NCBI RefSeq assembly: GCF_019900845.1
Contig: NZ_CP074570.1
Coordinates: 3,658,001 to 3,722,000 of the forward strand
Reading direction: 5' to 3'
From: Paraneptunicella aestuarii
Lineage (GTDB): Bacteria; Pseudomonadota; Gammaproteobacteria; Enterobacterales; Alteromonadaceae
DNA length: 64,000 nucleotides
A program made the position numbers and the translations under genes. Numbering within the stretch: the first letter of the stretch is position 1; every line of letters begins with the position of its first letter. Under the pieces are notes generated by a model. It made no database searches and had not been told where the DNA came from. It saw nothing but the letters and a program-made list of their open reading frames with translations. Shown piece after piece: positions 29,325 through 39,131 of this stretch.

Positions 29325-30143
29325 ATGACACTACACAGACACACCGTCCACAAAGCGTTCACTCAATCGGTCAGGATAACTGCCACATTGGTTTTACTCG
29401 GGCTATTCAGTAGCCACAGCCATGCAGGTGCCGCCAAAGTCGCAACCGAAATAGCCACAGAATTTGCCGAGCTATTTGCCAAAAAGAGTGCCGATGACGT
29501 CGCACAACTTGGCAAGTATGCCGACGAGGCAGCCGATCTTGCCCTACTACGTAAACTAAACGTTAAGCCCGGCACTTACTCTGACGAATTAATGGATATT
29601 TATCGGAAAAACGGCACCGACTTACCCATTGAAGAAGTGAACAACCACTTAAGAAAACGCACGTTGGGCTTAGCGCCTCTTGGCAGTATCGACCCTCAAA
29701 CAGGTTTACATGCCCCATACGGCGATGAATTTCAGGAAATCTCTTATCATTATCTGGACAAAAACCTGACAGAACGCTCAATAGGCGTCTCTGATGAAGC
29801 CACGCCATCCGGCACTCGCATGCTGACTTACAAGAACAGGGAAGTGACAAGTGAGTGTTCTAAAAGAGCGGAGTGGGACAAGATATATTCAATGGCAGAA
29901 AATCTTAAAAAACGCTATACCAACCTGAAAGAAGAGAATGTCACCAGCACCATGGTTGATATCGCCAATGAGATACTAAACCTCATTCCCGGCAAATTCC
30001 TGATGATTCGAGAAGACAAATATCTGATTGATATTAAATCGCCCAATATCTGTGGCGCTTCATTTAAAATCTCTCGTAAAGGCTTTGAAATCAAGCTTGC
30101 CAAAAAAGGCGCGGGCTACGCGACTATCGAGCATAATTTTTAA
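29325..30143 (+). CDS. Exported protein of unknown function
   Basis: This 272-residue protein has a long signal peptide (1-35, cleaved after SHA-GAA). The mature N-terminus is helical (ATEIATEFAELFAKKSADDV, residues about 40-60). The C-terminal part has paired Cys (SECSKRAEW and NICGASFKIS) that could form a disulphide, and a basic tail. I do not recognise a family. The start has AAGGA upstream. A 130-base gap separates it from the HD-GYP gene, so cotranscription is uncertain. The helical-plus-C-terminal-domain layout recalls exported toxins, but no catalytic motif is visible. Confidence 0.6.
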   Translation: MTLHRHTVHKAFTQSVRITATLVLLGLFSSHSHAGAAKVATEIATEFAELFAKKSADDVAQLGKYADEAADLALLRKLNVKPGTYSDELMDIYRKNGTDLPIEEVNNHLRKRTLGLAPLGSIDPQTGLHAPYGDEFQEISYHYLDKNLTERSIGVSDEATPSGTRMLTYKNREVTSECSKRAEWDKIYSMAENLKKRYTNLKEENVTSTMVDIANEILNLIPGKFLMIREDKYLIDIKSPNICGASFKISRKGFEIKLAKKGAGYATIEHNF

Positions 30144-30152
30144 GTAATGGCT

Positions 30153-31139
30153 TCAATTATCAGTGATCATCCCGCTCCAACGGATCCCAAGATAGATAAC
30201 CAGCCCGGCGATTGCGGTCAAACTCAGCGGATATAAGGGAGTATCCGCAAAAATCTCATGTGCGAGATAAAACAGATAGTAAATACCGCCCATCGCCCCC
30301 CACAATAAAAACACATTGCGTTTTATCCAGGTGCCAATAGCTAACAACGCTAAATTGAATGCAAAGAATAGCGACTGTTCCCAGAGCTTGTCTGGCACTT
30401 CAAGCATAATGCCGAGCCACACCAAAGAGACCCCGAGAATATAGAGCCAAAATGTAAAGTCTTTTCCCTCGACAACCTGTTGCCCCATCACTTTCTTTTC
30501 TACCAACAGAGCCAAGAATGTAATCACACCACCAGAGATGGCAATAACCCAATGCCATGTTTCAAAATATTCATCATAGCCCAACCAGACATAAGGAAAT
30601 TCGATAAGCAAATAGGCCAAGCACAGCGACACGGGCATCATCAAAAACGGGACTTGCAGCCACTTGAGCACACATAATGCACCCACAAACGTGGCAAAAG
30701 CAAAAGACCAACAAAAGGTGCGGAGCAATAATTCATTACTTGCCGTATCTTCTGGCCACCAGCCCATCGCCAATGCAATGCCGTAGCACAATAAGGGAAT
30801 GACAAACACCAAAAAGGTGGCACTGATCCCAAGCAAATGAGACTGCTGCTGACGCTGAAAATATTGAATAACAAAAACCGCTACGCAAACATAAGCAACA
30901 CAAATACCGATAATGCCCCAGCCACCCAACGCATCTTCACTGATGGACAACAAAAAAACCAAAGCAACGTAAGCGATAACACCACCGACGTTATATAAAA
31001 CACTGGGGACGGATATGGATGAATGAGCAGCTGAGGAGTTTTCAGCCCTAGCCAACTCCATCAGTTGCTCATATTGAACTTGCGTGATGATACCGCTATC
31101 AACCGCTTTTTTTAATTGTTCCGGGCTTAGATTATTCAT
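30153..31139 (-). CDS. DUF2157-like integral membrane protein
   Basis: The 328-residue protein has a short soluble N-terminus typical of the family (NLSPEQLKKAVDSGIITQVQ, a predicted helix-turn-helix-like lead-in). Eight or nine membrane segments follow, from about residue 45 (VLYNVGGVIAYVALVFLL) to the end. No catalytic residues are known for this family. It is convergent with the exported protein gene and 20 bases downstream of the COG0523 GTPase, so it may share that transcript. Confidence 0.65.
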   Translation of the reverse strand: MNNLSPEQLKKAVDSGIITQVQYEQLMELARAENSSAAHSSISVPSVLYNVGGVIAYVALVFLLSISEDALGGWGIIGICVAYVCVAVFVIQYFQRQQQSHLLGISATFLVFVIPLLCYGIALAMGWWPEDTASNELLLRTFCWSFAFATFVGALCVLKWLQVPFLMMPVSLCLAYLLIEFPYVWLGYDEYFETWHWVIAISGGVITFLALLVEKKVMGQQVVEGKDFTFWLYILGVSLVWLGIMLEVPDKLWEQSLFFAFNLALLAIGTWIKRNVFLLWGAMGGIYYLFYLAHEIFADTPLYPLSLTAIAGLVIYLGIRWSGMITDN

Positions 31140-31159
31140 TAGGGCGTCTTGTTCTTTTG

Positions 31160-32167
31160 CTATTGATTACTGCTATCAATCACAGCATGACGCAACTCAA
31201 CTTCGATCTTGTCAAAATCCAGTGGTGCATCGGTGATCACTTCAATACGACTGTCCATCGCTTCATCCAAAGAGGAAACACTTAACACACCATCGGCTTT
31301 ATTAAAGACAAAAATGCCATTCTGAGTGATAAAAATGGCCTTCAAACGTTCAACTTCGACACCAGAAAGCAAAGGGAAAAGGCGATTAAAATCAAAGACT
31401 AATTCTGGTTCAAAACGCGCCCCTTTGGTTTCAAAACCTGGTGCAGGCTTGGGCAAATCAAAAAAGCCATGAAACTGCATGGAAGGCTTTTCGCTTCCGC
31501 CATTCTGAACTTCCGTATTTGAACTGTGCTCATTAAAAAAACCAGAAGACTCATTCAGCCAATGCCAATCCAGTTGCCCCTGAACCACGGGCTCTACAGG
31601 CACACTAGATTTGCCCATCTTATCGAGAAAGGCTTGCAGGTTTTCCAGTTCATTGCCTTCATACAAGTCAGATTTAGAAGCAATAATTCGGTCAGCAACA
31701 GAGATTTGCTGCCGGAAAATATCATGGTTTCGATAACGCTCATCGGTTACTTTGCGAGCATCCACCAGCGTTAACGTAGCGCGCAAATCAATGATGCTGC
31801 GATAATAGTCTGTGTCGAATGTGGCTAGCACCTCTTTAGGATGCCCTAAACCCGTAGGCTCAATAAGCAGACGATCAGGTTTTGCTTCACTCAACAACAA
31901 ATTCAGCGCCACTTGCATCGGCAAACCCGACACACAACACATGCAACCACCCGGCACTTCCTTAATAAAGACCCCTTGATCCGTTCCTGACGCACCAGAA
32001 AACATACTGCCATCCACGCCTATCTCACCAAATTCATTGACCAATACCGCCCAGCGCTCAGAATCGGGCTTGTGCTTGAGTAAATGCTGAATCGCGGTGG
32101 TTTTACCTACACCTAAAAAACCGGTAATAACATTAGTGGGAACGGGATGATCGATAACAGAACTCAA
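31160..32167 (-). CDS. COG0523 (CobW/ZigA-like) metal-chaperone GTPase
   Basis: This 335-residue G3E-family GTPase has Walker A ITGFLGVGKTT near residue 17 and the metal-binding GGCMCC motif (CxCC) near residue 75. Walker B is LIEPTGLGHP, the guanine motif is ASKSD, and a CobW C-terminal domain follows. Such proteins deliver Zn or Co to client enzymes. The upstream promoter carries a Zur-like palindrome on its -10, which supports a zinc-starvation role. The frame has no ATG before Walker A, so the start is a TTG at 32167. Which client enzyme it serves is unknown. Confidence 0.88.
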   Translation of the reverse strand: MSSVIDHPVPTNVITGFLGVGKTTAIQHLLKHKPDSERWAVLVNEFGEIGVDGSMFSGASGTDQGVFIKEVPGGCMCCVSGLPMQVALNLLLSEAKPDRLLIEPTGLGHPKEVLATFDTDYYRSIIDLRATLTLVDARKVTDERYRNHDIFRQQISVADRIIASKSDLYEGNELENLQAFLDKMGKSSVPVEPVVQGQLDWHWLNESSGFFNEHSSNTEVQNGGSEKPSMQFHGFFDLPKPAPGFETKGARFEPELVFDFNRLFPLLSGVEVERLKAIFITQNGIFVFNKADGVLSVSSLDEAMDSRIEVITDAPLDFDKIEVELRHAVIDSSNQ

Positions 32168-32234
32168 AATAGGTCACTCTCAATAAGGAAATTCAGGCAA
32201 TGAAAAACCGTCGTCAATGCCACGGCTGCCAACA

Positions 32235-32271
32235 ATATTGTTACATTATAACAATATAGAAAATGCTTCAA
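32235..32271 (-). promoter_or_regulatory. Promoter with Zur-like operator for the COG0523 gene
   Basis: Read on the minus strand, TTGAAG (32271-32266) and TAATGT (32248-32243) are separated by 17 bases and form a good sigma-70 promoter. A 9-5-9 palindrome, ATATTGTTA/TAACAATAT (32235-32257), covers the -10. Its core TGTTATAATGTAACA matches the gammaproteobacterial Zur box pattern TGTTATA-N-TATAACA at most positions. It lies 68 bases upstream of the TTG start. Confidence 0.65.
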
Positions 32272-32291
32272 TGATACGCTGAAAACAGGCG

Positions 32292-32453
32292 TTATTTTTT
32301 GGATCGAGCAAACAGTACAAAAGGCAAGGCAAGAGGCCCAAACAACAACGCCATCATTATCCAGAACCTGACATCGGCATGTCGTCGCTTGGCTATCCAG
32401 TATGTACAACCGATACTCAACAGGGTTAATAGAAGCAACATTATAATCGACAT
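32292..32453 (-). CDS. Small inner-membrane protein of 53 residues
   Basis: ATG at 32453 with an AAGGAG site eight bases upstream opens a 53-codon frame. It has two hydrophobic segments (about 2-20, starting IIMLLLLTLLSIGC, and 31-49, FWIMMALLFGPLALPF), a basic cytoplasmic loop (AKRRH) and a basic tail ARSKK. The pattern is that of a real small membrane protein (PLDc_N-like hairpin shape). It ends 20 bases before the promoter of the COG0523 gene. No function can be named. Confidence 0.62.
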   Translation of the reverse strand: MSIIMLLLLTLLSIGCTYWIAKRRHADVRFWIMMALLFGPLALPFVLFARSKK

Positions 32454-32601
32454 GCACGACTCCTTTTATATTCAGCTATATTCAACGATCATCAACTCAA
32501 ACTTTAGAACTCGACTGTAACAGAGAATGCAGGTTTAGCTGTTAAATCCTTGCATTAAGTTGTTACAGCCCATTTGCTGCTCACATGATTGTGATCAAGC
32601 T

Positions 32602-34035
32602 CTAATAATTCGACATAATTAAAAGTAGTTCAGATAACAAATTATATTCATCTCTGGCTTTACTAATCAGGGATTCAAGTTCCGATTTAGGCAGCCAGTC
32701 ACCCTCTTTCACCACGCCGTTCAATTCGGATAACGCATTCACATCGTCAAGAGGGTTTTGCTGAACCACAATCAAATCCGCTTTTTTACCCGGTTCAATG
32801 CTTCCCATCGTAGCGCTCTTACCTAATGCCTTGGCTGCGCCAAGCGTGGCGGCATAGACAACGCTTGTGGCTGGCACACCGGCGTCTTGCATCAAACTCA
32901 TTTCCTTCAAGGTTGCCAAACCATGTGGTGCTAACAGCACGCCAGAATCCGAACCTACCAGTAAAGGCACTCCCGCTTGATACAACTGCCGAGTTATGTT
33001 CTGCAAATACGCCAACTCGTGCTCATTAAATCGAGCTTGTTCTTCACTGCTTTGCAACCACCTCTGAACCTGATTATGCGATTCTTCCCAAGCAATAATG
33101 GGTGACACATAACCCTCGGGCAATCCAGACACAAAGCGCTGCTTTTGCACACTAATTTGAGTCAGTTGCCAGAAAATGCTCAAGGTTGGGGTCACAGGAA
33201 CATTCAGCTCAACCAGTTTCTGAATCACTGCTTGTAAAGCCTTATCATCCTGCTTGAAGTTTAACGGCCCCTGAAAGATATCTTCCATATGCTCCAATGA
33301 CTGCATATCTTGGAGTAAATCCCACTCAGCGCCCCTTGGCGGGTGAGGAGCATGTTTCGCAACCGGCATCGCAAGCTCATTGGCAATTTTAACCACAGCT
33401 TGCAAATTCTCGGCAGACAAACCGCCATAGGCTTTGATCAGATCAAAACCTTGCGCTTTGGCAAGTTCCACAAAGGCTTTAGCTTGCTCGGGAGAAGAAA
33501 CACCCCACGTCATAGGCCGAGCCGGGTTTTCCGGAGAATCTTGCTCCATAATAGGGCTGCTCACCGTCATATCACTGCCTAGCCAAAGATTCTTTTGTAG
33601 TTCGTCACGCCATTGTAGATGCTGCTCAACGCCATTCATCACTCGCACATGAGTCACCCCATGAGCCAAAGCCAGCGCCAACGCATTGCGGGAATAAGGG
33701 TGAACATGCATATCAATAAGTCCAGGCAGCACATAGGCTCCTTTCACATCAATAATTCGAACCATCTGCTGACTAAGTTTATAAGACATGGCCTGCACGT
33801 CTGCGATTTTGCCATTATGAATTAACAAGCGTTGTGAAGGGGTTACTTTGCCAGAAACAACATCAACTACATTGGCGTTTTCCAGTGCTAACCACTTTAT
33901 CGACGACTGTTCAAAACTGTTTTCAAGCACGTAGTCATTTAGCTGAGGATAAAAGCCCTGACACCCCATAACGAATAACAGTATTCCGAACCCACACGCC
34001 CTTACTATTCCCCAAAAACATCGAAACATAGCCAA
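32602..34035 (-). CDS. Lipoprotein amidohydrolase
   Basis: This 477-residue metal-dependent hydrolase of the amidohydrolase superfamily has a lipobox at LFVMGC (Cys about 24), so it is likely lipid-anchored. The metal site starts with VLPGLIDMHVHPY (HxH), then a Lys (LIKAYGG), a His (VAKHAPHPP) and the Asp in LLVGSDSGV. The late GSIEPGKKADLIVVQQNPLD is the typical imidazolonepropionase/dipeptidase-like ending. The substrate could be a cyclic amide or a dipeptide; the sequence does not say. An AraC-type regulator gene sits just upstream on the same strand. Confidence 0.85.
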   Translation of the reverse strand: MAMFRCFWGIVRACGFGILLFVMGCQGFYPQLNDYVLENSFEQSSIKWLALENANVVDVVSGKVTPSQRLLIHNGKIADVQAMSYKLSQQMVRIIDVKGAYVLPGLIDMHVHPYSRNALALALAHGVTHVRVMNGVEQHLQWRDELQKNLWLGSDMTVSSPIMEQDSPENPARPMTWGVSSPEQAKAFVELAKAQGFDLIKAYGGLSAENLQAVVKIANELAMPVAKHAPHPPRGAEWDLLQDMQSLEHMEDIFQGPLNFKQDDKALQAVIQKLVELNVPVTPTLSIFWQLTQISVQKQRFVSGLPEGYVSPIIAWEESHNQVQRWLQSSEEQARFNEHELAYLQNITRQLYQAGVPLLVGSDSGVLLAPHGLATLKEMSLMQDAGVPATSVVYAATLGAAKALGKSATMGSIEPGKKADLIVVQQNPLDDVNALSELNGVVKEGDWLPKSELESLISKARDEYNLLSELLLIMSNY

Positions 34036-34132
34036 TTCTCCAATAGACCTTAATCAACCGATTAGCCTAAGGAGATTTAGCAAAGATGCGTCCTCGATCA
34101 CGATTCTGAACGTTTTTTCTATTGATGAAGCA

Positions 34133-35251
34133 TTATGTGTGCGCTCTTTTGTAAGCGCTCGGGGTCATTCCAGTCAGGGATTTAAAGGCATGATTAAAGG
34201 TCGATTTAGAGGTAAAGCCGGCATCCATCGCCAGGTCTAATAACTTCCGCTCACTACCCTGCTGTAATTGCTGACATACAGAGTCGATGCGTAAGCCATT
34301 AATATAATCATTAAAATTGTGCTGTTGCGACAAATTCACCGCTCTGGAAATATCCCGCGTTGATATTCCAGACAACTCAGACAGTTTCAGCAAGGTCAGC
34401 CTTGGCATAAAGTGCCATTCATTATCCAGAATTTGCTGTTGTAGCTGCTCAAAGACGGTTTGATAGAAAGCCAAATTCTCTTCATCATTAATGCTGTCCA
34501 ACGGTGATTCATCCCGTTTGCTTTCACTTTCTTGTTCATTTAAAGAATTCGTAGAGGACTGTTTCCGATAATTTATATCCAATTGCTTTGCATCGCTCAC
34601 AAGATCGGATTCACTACGCAAACTGAACAACTCCCGATTAACAATCAACTGCTGCAACACAATTCCGGTAAACAACACAGCCGCAACCGTGCTAATTCCC
34701 TGTCCCATCACATTTAATTCGTGCCCTAGTAACGGCTGAATATTTAAGCGAACATGGTTCAGTAAGCTAATGAATGTAAAAATCACCACCAGCCACACTA
34801 ACCAACCCAAAGACAGCTCTTCAGCATCAGAACGTTGTCGCAACAAGGCCAGATGAAATGCACGCAGATGACGCAGGGATAAAAAAGCATAGGTCAGTCG
34901 CGACAAGGTTCCTGCCGCAATCACCATTTGAGGATCATAAGTAAAAGGCAAAGCCAGAAACATCGGCACAAAATGCAACCAATCGGTTGAATGCAAGCGC
35001 CCGCCCGCGTTCTCTTGAACCGCAAGATAAATAGCAGGCCCAAACCCAAGCACAAACACCGGCGTTACCAAATACCAACCTCGAGTAATGTTCAGCTCTT
35101 CAAGCAAGTTAAACAATGAGCTCAATGCAACCAGCAGCAGCAATACAGAATAACGTCGAAACTGGGGATTGTGAGCAAAAACAGCCAGCCCAAACAACGA
35201 CAAAGTCAGCAAACTTACCTGCAAGAAATTAACAAAACTGATTGTGAGCAC
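34133..35251 (-). CDS. Membrane-bound AraC-family regulator
   Basis: The 372-residue protein has an N-terminal half of about six or seven membrane segments (from VSLLTLSLFGLAVFAH to VAAVLFTGIVLQQL). A Ser/Glu-rich linker follows, then a C-terminal AraC DNA-binding domain with two helix-turn-helix units (LSELSGISTRDISRAV and DLAMDAGFTSKSTFNHAFK, then TGMTPSAYK). Membrane-anchored AraC proteins of this kind are common in Alteromonadales. The start is a GTG at 35251 with AGAGG upstream. The gene lies about 100 bases upstream of the amidohydrolase gene and may control it. Confidence 0.85.
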   Translation of the reverse strand: MLTISFVNFLQVSLLTLSLFGLAVFAHNPQFRRYSVLLLLVALSSLFNLLEELNITRGWYLVTPVFVLGFGPAIYLAVQENAGGRLHSTDWLHFVPMFLALPFTYDPQMVIAAGTLSRLTYAFLSLRHLRAFHLALLRQRSDAEELSLGWLVWLVVIFTFISLLNHVRLNIQPLLGHELNVMGQGISTVAAVLFTGIVLQQLIVNRELFSLRSESDLVSDAKQLDINYRKQSSTNSLNEQESESKRDESPLDSINDEENLAFYQTVFEQLQQQILDNEWHFMPRLTLLKLSELSGISTRDISRAVNLSQQHNFNDYINGLRIDSVCQQLQQGSERKLLDLAMDAGFTSKSTFNHAFKSLTGMTPSAYKRAHT

Positions 35252-35591
35252 ATTGACCTCTGTTGGTTTAGGAGAAGTGAACGATGAGTAATTCTGCCAA
35301 AAAAGTTAAATAACCGATTTCTATCCCGATTCGAGGTTAAATATTCAAATCTAACCAGGCAATTTATAGCAGCCCCCCTGATATAAAAAGCCTTTTTAAC
35401 CAAGCAGTGGAACCATTGATGCCTCAACATGGTCAGTTTTGAGTAAACATCCAAATTCACAGCCTAAAAAATCAGCAACCTTCATCGACTTTAACGCTCG
35501 GCTTCTGTATAGTGCGCGCCAATTTGGTTGGTCAGGTAAACACCGCTTCAACTTGTGTAAACAATCCTCTTAAATTCAGGAAGTATCCCTT
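35252..35591. other. Divergent intergenic region
   Basis: About 340 bases between the AraC-type gene and the ABC-F gene. It should hold both promoters. A GAGGTTAAATATTC motif near 35331 resembles the right end of the dispersed repeat (copies A-C), but the rest does not match, so I do not call a copy. No other structure is evident. Confidence 0.35.
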
Positions 35592-37196
35592 TTGATTACC
35601 ATTGCAAACATCACCATGCAATTTGGCGCACAGCCTTTATTTGAAAACATTTCGGCTAAATTTGGTAATGGAAACCGCTATGGCCTGATTGGCGCAAATG
35701 GCTGCGGCAAATCAACACTCATGAAAATTCTTAGTAGTGATCTTGCCCCCTCTGCCGGGAATGTTTCGCTTGCACCCGGCACTAAATTAGGTGTGTTAAG
35801 CCAAAACCAATTTGCCTTCGAGGATTACAGCGTAGTGGATACCGTCATCATGGGTGACACTAAACTATGGGAAATCAAACAAGAGCGTGATCGCATTTAT
35901 TCGTTACCCGAAATGTCCGAAGAAGATGGCATGAAAGTGGCGGAACTGGAAACCGAATTTGCTGAAATGGACGGTTACACCGCAGAATCGCGTGCGGGCG
36001 ATATTTTGCTGGAAGCGGGCATTGCCGAAGAATTTCACTTCGGTTTAATGAGCCAGGTCGCGCCGGGCTGGAAAGTACGAGTGTTATTAGCTCAAGCGCT
36101 ATTTTCTGAACCCGATATTTTATTGCTGGACGAACCCACCAACAACCTGGATATCCACTCAATTGACTGGCTTATCAACGTGCTAAAGCAACGCAAAAGC
36201 ACCATGATTATCATTTCCCATGATCGTTATTTCTTGAATTCTATCTGTACCCATATGGCAGATATTGATTACGGTGAATTACGTATTTACCCGGGAAATT
36301 ATGATGCATTCCAAGCAGCAGCAGCCTTGGTTCAAGAGCAGCTTCATCATGAGAACTCAAAGAAAAGTGCAGAAATCGAAGAATTACAAGCCTTCGTCAG
36401 CCGATTTTCGGCCAATGCCTCAAAAGCCAAACAAGCAACATCACGAGCTAAAAGGCTAGAAAAAATCGAATTGGCAGAAGTCAAAGCCTCTAGTCGCCGT
36501 TCCCCTTACATCGCCTTCAAACAGCACAAAAAGTTGCACAGACAAGTCCTTATTTTGGAAGAACTCGGTCACGGTTTTGATGAAGGTCCATTATTCCAAA
36601 AGGGTAACCTCATTTTAGAAGCGGGCGCCAGAATGGCAGTAATAGGTGAAAATGGAGCTGGCAAAACCACCTTTTTAAAATGTTTGATGAACGAAATTCA
36701 AGCCAATCACGGTACGATAAAATGGTCAGAAAACGCAGTGATTGGATATTGTCCTCAGGACAGCTCCAAGGATTTTGATTGTGACCTCACTCTGTTTGAC
36801 TGGTTAAGCCAATGGAGAACAGAAAAGCACGACGATCTGATCGTCAAAGCCATGTTAGGCCGACTGCTGTTCACCGCCGATGACTTCAACAAGAAAGTAA
36901 AAGTCTGCTCAGGTGGAGAGAAAAACCGCCTGTTATTCGGCAAGTTGATGATGATGGATATCAATGTATTAGTGATGGACGAACCGACCAACCACATGGA
37001 CATGGAATCCATTGAATCCTTAAACAAAGCATTAAAAGCATTTGATGGAACACTGATTTTCGTTAGTCACGACACGCAATTTGTGTCATCGCTTGCAACC
37101 CATGTTATTGAAATAAAAGATCAAAGCATGGACATATTCCACGGCACTTATGATGAGTATCAAGCTTCGCAACAGAAGAAAATTCAAGCGGCTTAA
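35592..37196 (+). CDS. ybiT: ABC-F family ATPase, YbiT-like
   Basis: This soluble tandem-ATPase protein of 534 residues is of the ABC-F ribosome-associated family. NBD1 opens [20 protein letters not shown] with Walker [10 protein letters not shown]. Its degenerate signature region [19 protein letters not shown] is typical of YbiT. Walker B is [14 protein letters not shown]. The linker carries the charged P-site tRNA interaction motif ([20 protein letters not shown]). NBD2 has [18 protein letters not shown] and MDEPTNHMD. No membrane segments are present. The start is a TTG (35592) with AGGAAG upstream, agreeing with the family N-terminus. Confidence 0.9.
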   Translation: MITIANITMQFGAQPLFENISAKFGNGNRYGLIGANGCGKSTLMKILSSDLAPSAGNVSLAPGTKLGVLSQNQFAFEDYSVVDTVIMGDTKLWEIKQERDRIYSLPEMSEEDGMKVAELETEFAEMDGYTAESRAGDILLEAGIAEEFHFGLMSQVAPGWKVRVLLAQALFSEPDILLLDEPTNNLDIHSIDWLINVLKQRKSTMIIISHDRYFLNSICTHMADIDYGELRIYPGNYDAFQAAAALVQEQLHHENSKKSAEIEELQAFVSRFSANASKAKQATSRAKRLEKIELAEVKASSRRSPYIAFKQHKKLHRQVLILEELGHGFDEGPLFQKGNLILEAGARMAVIGENGAGKTTFLKCLMNEIQANHGTIKWSENAVIGYCPQDSSKDFDCDLTLFDWLSQWRTEKHDDLIVKAMLGRLLFTADDFNKKVKVCSGGEKNRLLFGKLMMMDINVLVMDEPTNHMDMESIESLNKALKAFDGTLIFVSHDTQFVSSLATHVIEIKDQSMDIFHGTYDEYQASQQKKIQAA

Positions 37197-37211
37197 TTCA
37201 CCAATAAGGCT

Positions 37212-37243
37212 AAAAGCCCAAGCCTGAACTGTCAGACTTGGGC
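37212..37243. terminator. Shared terminator of ybiT and the S8 protease gene
   Basis: The stem GCCCAAG (37216-37222) / CTTGGGC (37237-37243) is followed by a T-run (TTTTA) on the minus strand and a weak one on the plus strand. It lies between the two convergent stop codons. Confidence 0.7.
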
Positions 37244-37259
37244 GCTATTCAAACTCGCA

Positions 37260-39131
37260 TTACCAGTTAATTCCTATCGCCAAGCGCAGATCGCCTTCAC
37301 CACTGTTTGAGAAACGGTGAATCTTGAAGTCATAATCCCCGGATGTCGCAGGCGTGAACTCAACCACTTCAAAAGCATTGTTCACAGAATACGAACCGGT
37401 AATCAGGTTGCCATTGGGATCGTACACTTTCAGGTCTAAATCCATGTTGGGCTTCTTATTGTCATAGGCATATTGCCCGGGAACCAACCAGGAAATAACA
37501 GCTCGAACAGGCACACCAGCGGAAAGATAACGTGTTTTGATGATTTCATTATTGGCATCAAAGTGAGCACCATTAGCGCCTTCCCACCACTCTGAATTCC
37601 ACGAGTAATAAGCATCATAAAAATCAACCGCACCCACTCCATCTTTTTCACTCAGACTGGTCGCCCCTTCAATATTCTTGCGAGAAGACGCCAACATCAC
37701 ACTTTTTAACGCCTGAGGATGGTTTTTAAAATAGTCATAGGCTCCTAGCAAATCGGCAGCAAATGCCGCCGCGTTAGGGCTCGCATAACTGGTTCCAGAC
37801 CCGGAACCCGCCGCACCTGTATCAATGCTGGTTCCAGGAGCTACAATCTCTGGCTTCTCAGCATTGGTATCAGGATCGGTAAAGGAAGACGATGCGCTCA
37901 TAGTGTCGGTCGCGTCATCGTAATTTCCCACTGTCATCACATTGAAAGCCTTCCCGGGAGAAGTCACATTGCCGTCACTCGTGCCCCGGTTTCCCGCCGA
38001 TTTAAAATTTAATACCTTGTCGTTGTAGGCAAAATTGTCAAAATCTCGATCCAGTGAACCATAGGTAGTGCTAGAGCCTGAACCCCAAGAGTGATTGGTA
38101 ATATAAATCGCAGGATTATAACTACTAAAATTCACAGAATGATTAGAGCCACAATACAAATGAGCCTTGGGGGAGCCTTTTTGCAGAATAACCCCGACTC
38201 GATTTCCATGCCCTGAAGTGCCATGAGATCCAATCTCGGTATAAAGCGAAGTATTGAGATATTGCGTATCCGGGCAAGCCGTACCATTAGCCTCTCTCAT
38301 GTAAATACCAATGCCATCACCTTGCCTTGTTGCATAAGGAAACGCATATTGGGTCAACTTCATTTCCGCATGTGCACCGTCAAGCTCGCTCTCTTCGGCT
38401 TCCACCAGCTCGACACCCGCAATCAACTCTGGATGCTTCTTAGCCAAATTTTCCATCTTATTCAAAAATGAAGGTAATTCATTCATCTGCACAGATCGTT
38501 GAATGGAACTAGCGCTAGCATTAACCTCCAAAGAAGCCATTTGCTTAACATCCCAACCTGCCAGCTCAAGGAATCGCTGTTTCTGCGCTCGGTTTTTCGC
38601 AGCCCTTTGCTCAAAGCGAGCCGACAAATCCACCTGTTCATTAAGGTTCATCACACTTAGCGAATCAGGATGCACCTCCAATCCATTACGCGTTGACAGT
38701 GAAGCTTTACCATTCAACACCTCAAGCTCACCACTCGCCGTTGGCGTGCCAGTCTCAATGTCTTCCCTTAGCACAATTCGAACATCAACACTTATACCTT
38801 GATCCTGCTCAGCCATTCCCGCCTGAGAGCTCGCAGAATATTGGCTTAGGACTTTTTGCAAACCCGCCCCAACTAGAGGACGAACATAGTCGGGAACAGA
38901 AGCCACTTGACGCCCGTTCTCGTCAAAGTTCATCAACGTAACGCTGCCATCCCGACCGATGATTTTAGCTTGAGTGTATTCCTGTCCATTACGCTTAATT
39001 TTCTCTTGAGCAACCACTTTCTGCTCACTGGATAAGTGAGAATTAAGAAAGTCTTGAGCAGCAAAAGTTGTTGAGGACGCCAATAAAGCGGCAATGGAAG
39101 ATAAAGTGAAAGCAATTTTAGTATTTTTCAT
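37260..39131 (-). CDS. Secreted S8 family serine peptidase (subtilisin-like)
   Basis: The 623-residue exported protease has a signal peptide (1-24, cleaved near TFA-AQD) and a propeptide-like region (25-250). The catalytic domain follows: His in SGHGNRVGVI, the oxyanion Asn region in NHSWGSGSS, and the nucleophile Ser in GTSYASPNAAAFA. A C-terminal beta-sandwich prepeptidase-like domain follows (DLDLKVYDPNGNLI, YDFKIHRFSNSG). Where subtilases have Asp-T/S-G, this protein reads GIGIYMREANG, with Glu in place of Asp. ATG 39131 is chosen because AGGA is six bases upstream. It is monocistronic. Confidence 0.87.
   Translation of the reverse strand: MKNTKIAFTLSSIAALLASSTTFAAQDFLNSHLSSEQKVVAQEKIKRNGQEYTQAKIIGRDGSVTLMNFDENGRQVASVPDYVRPLVGAGLQKVLSQYSASSQAGMAEQDQGISVDVRIVLREDIETGTPTASGELEVLNGKASLSTRNGLEVHPDSLSVMNLNEQVDLSARFEQRAAKNRAQKQRFLELAGWDVKQMASLEVNASASSIQRSVQMNELPSFLNKMENLAKKHPELIAGVELVEAEESELDGAHAEMKLTQYAFPYATRQGDGIGIYMREANGTACPDTQYLNTSLYTEIGSHGTSGHGNRVGVILQKGSPKAHLYCGSNHSVNFSSYNPAIYITNHSWGSGSSTTYGSLDRDFDNFAYNDKVLNFKSAGNRGTSDGNVTSPGKAFNVMTVGNYDDATDTMSASSSFTDPDTNAEKPEIVAPGTSIDTGAAGSGSGTSYASPNAAAFAADLLGAYDYFKNHPQALKSVMLASSRKNIEGATSLSEKDGVGAVDFYDAYYSWNSEWWEGANGAHFDANNEIIKTRYLSAGVPVRAVISWLVPGQYAYDNKKPNMDLDLKVYDPNGNLITGSYSVNNAFEVVEFTPATSGDYDFKIHRFSNSGEGDLRLAIGINW

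Noticed and set aside
32164..32457. 97-codon minus-strand frame overlapping the small membrane protein
   Set aside because: It is out of frame with the well-initiated 53-residue protein and lacks a ribosome site.
35290..35350. Possible fourth copy of the dispersed repeat
   Set aside because: Only short motifs (ATAACCG, GAGGTTAAATAT) match; the central CTTTCTTATGCG is absent.
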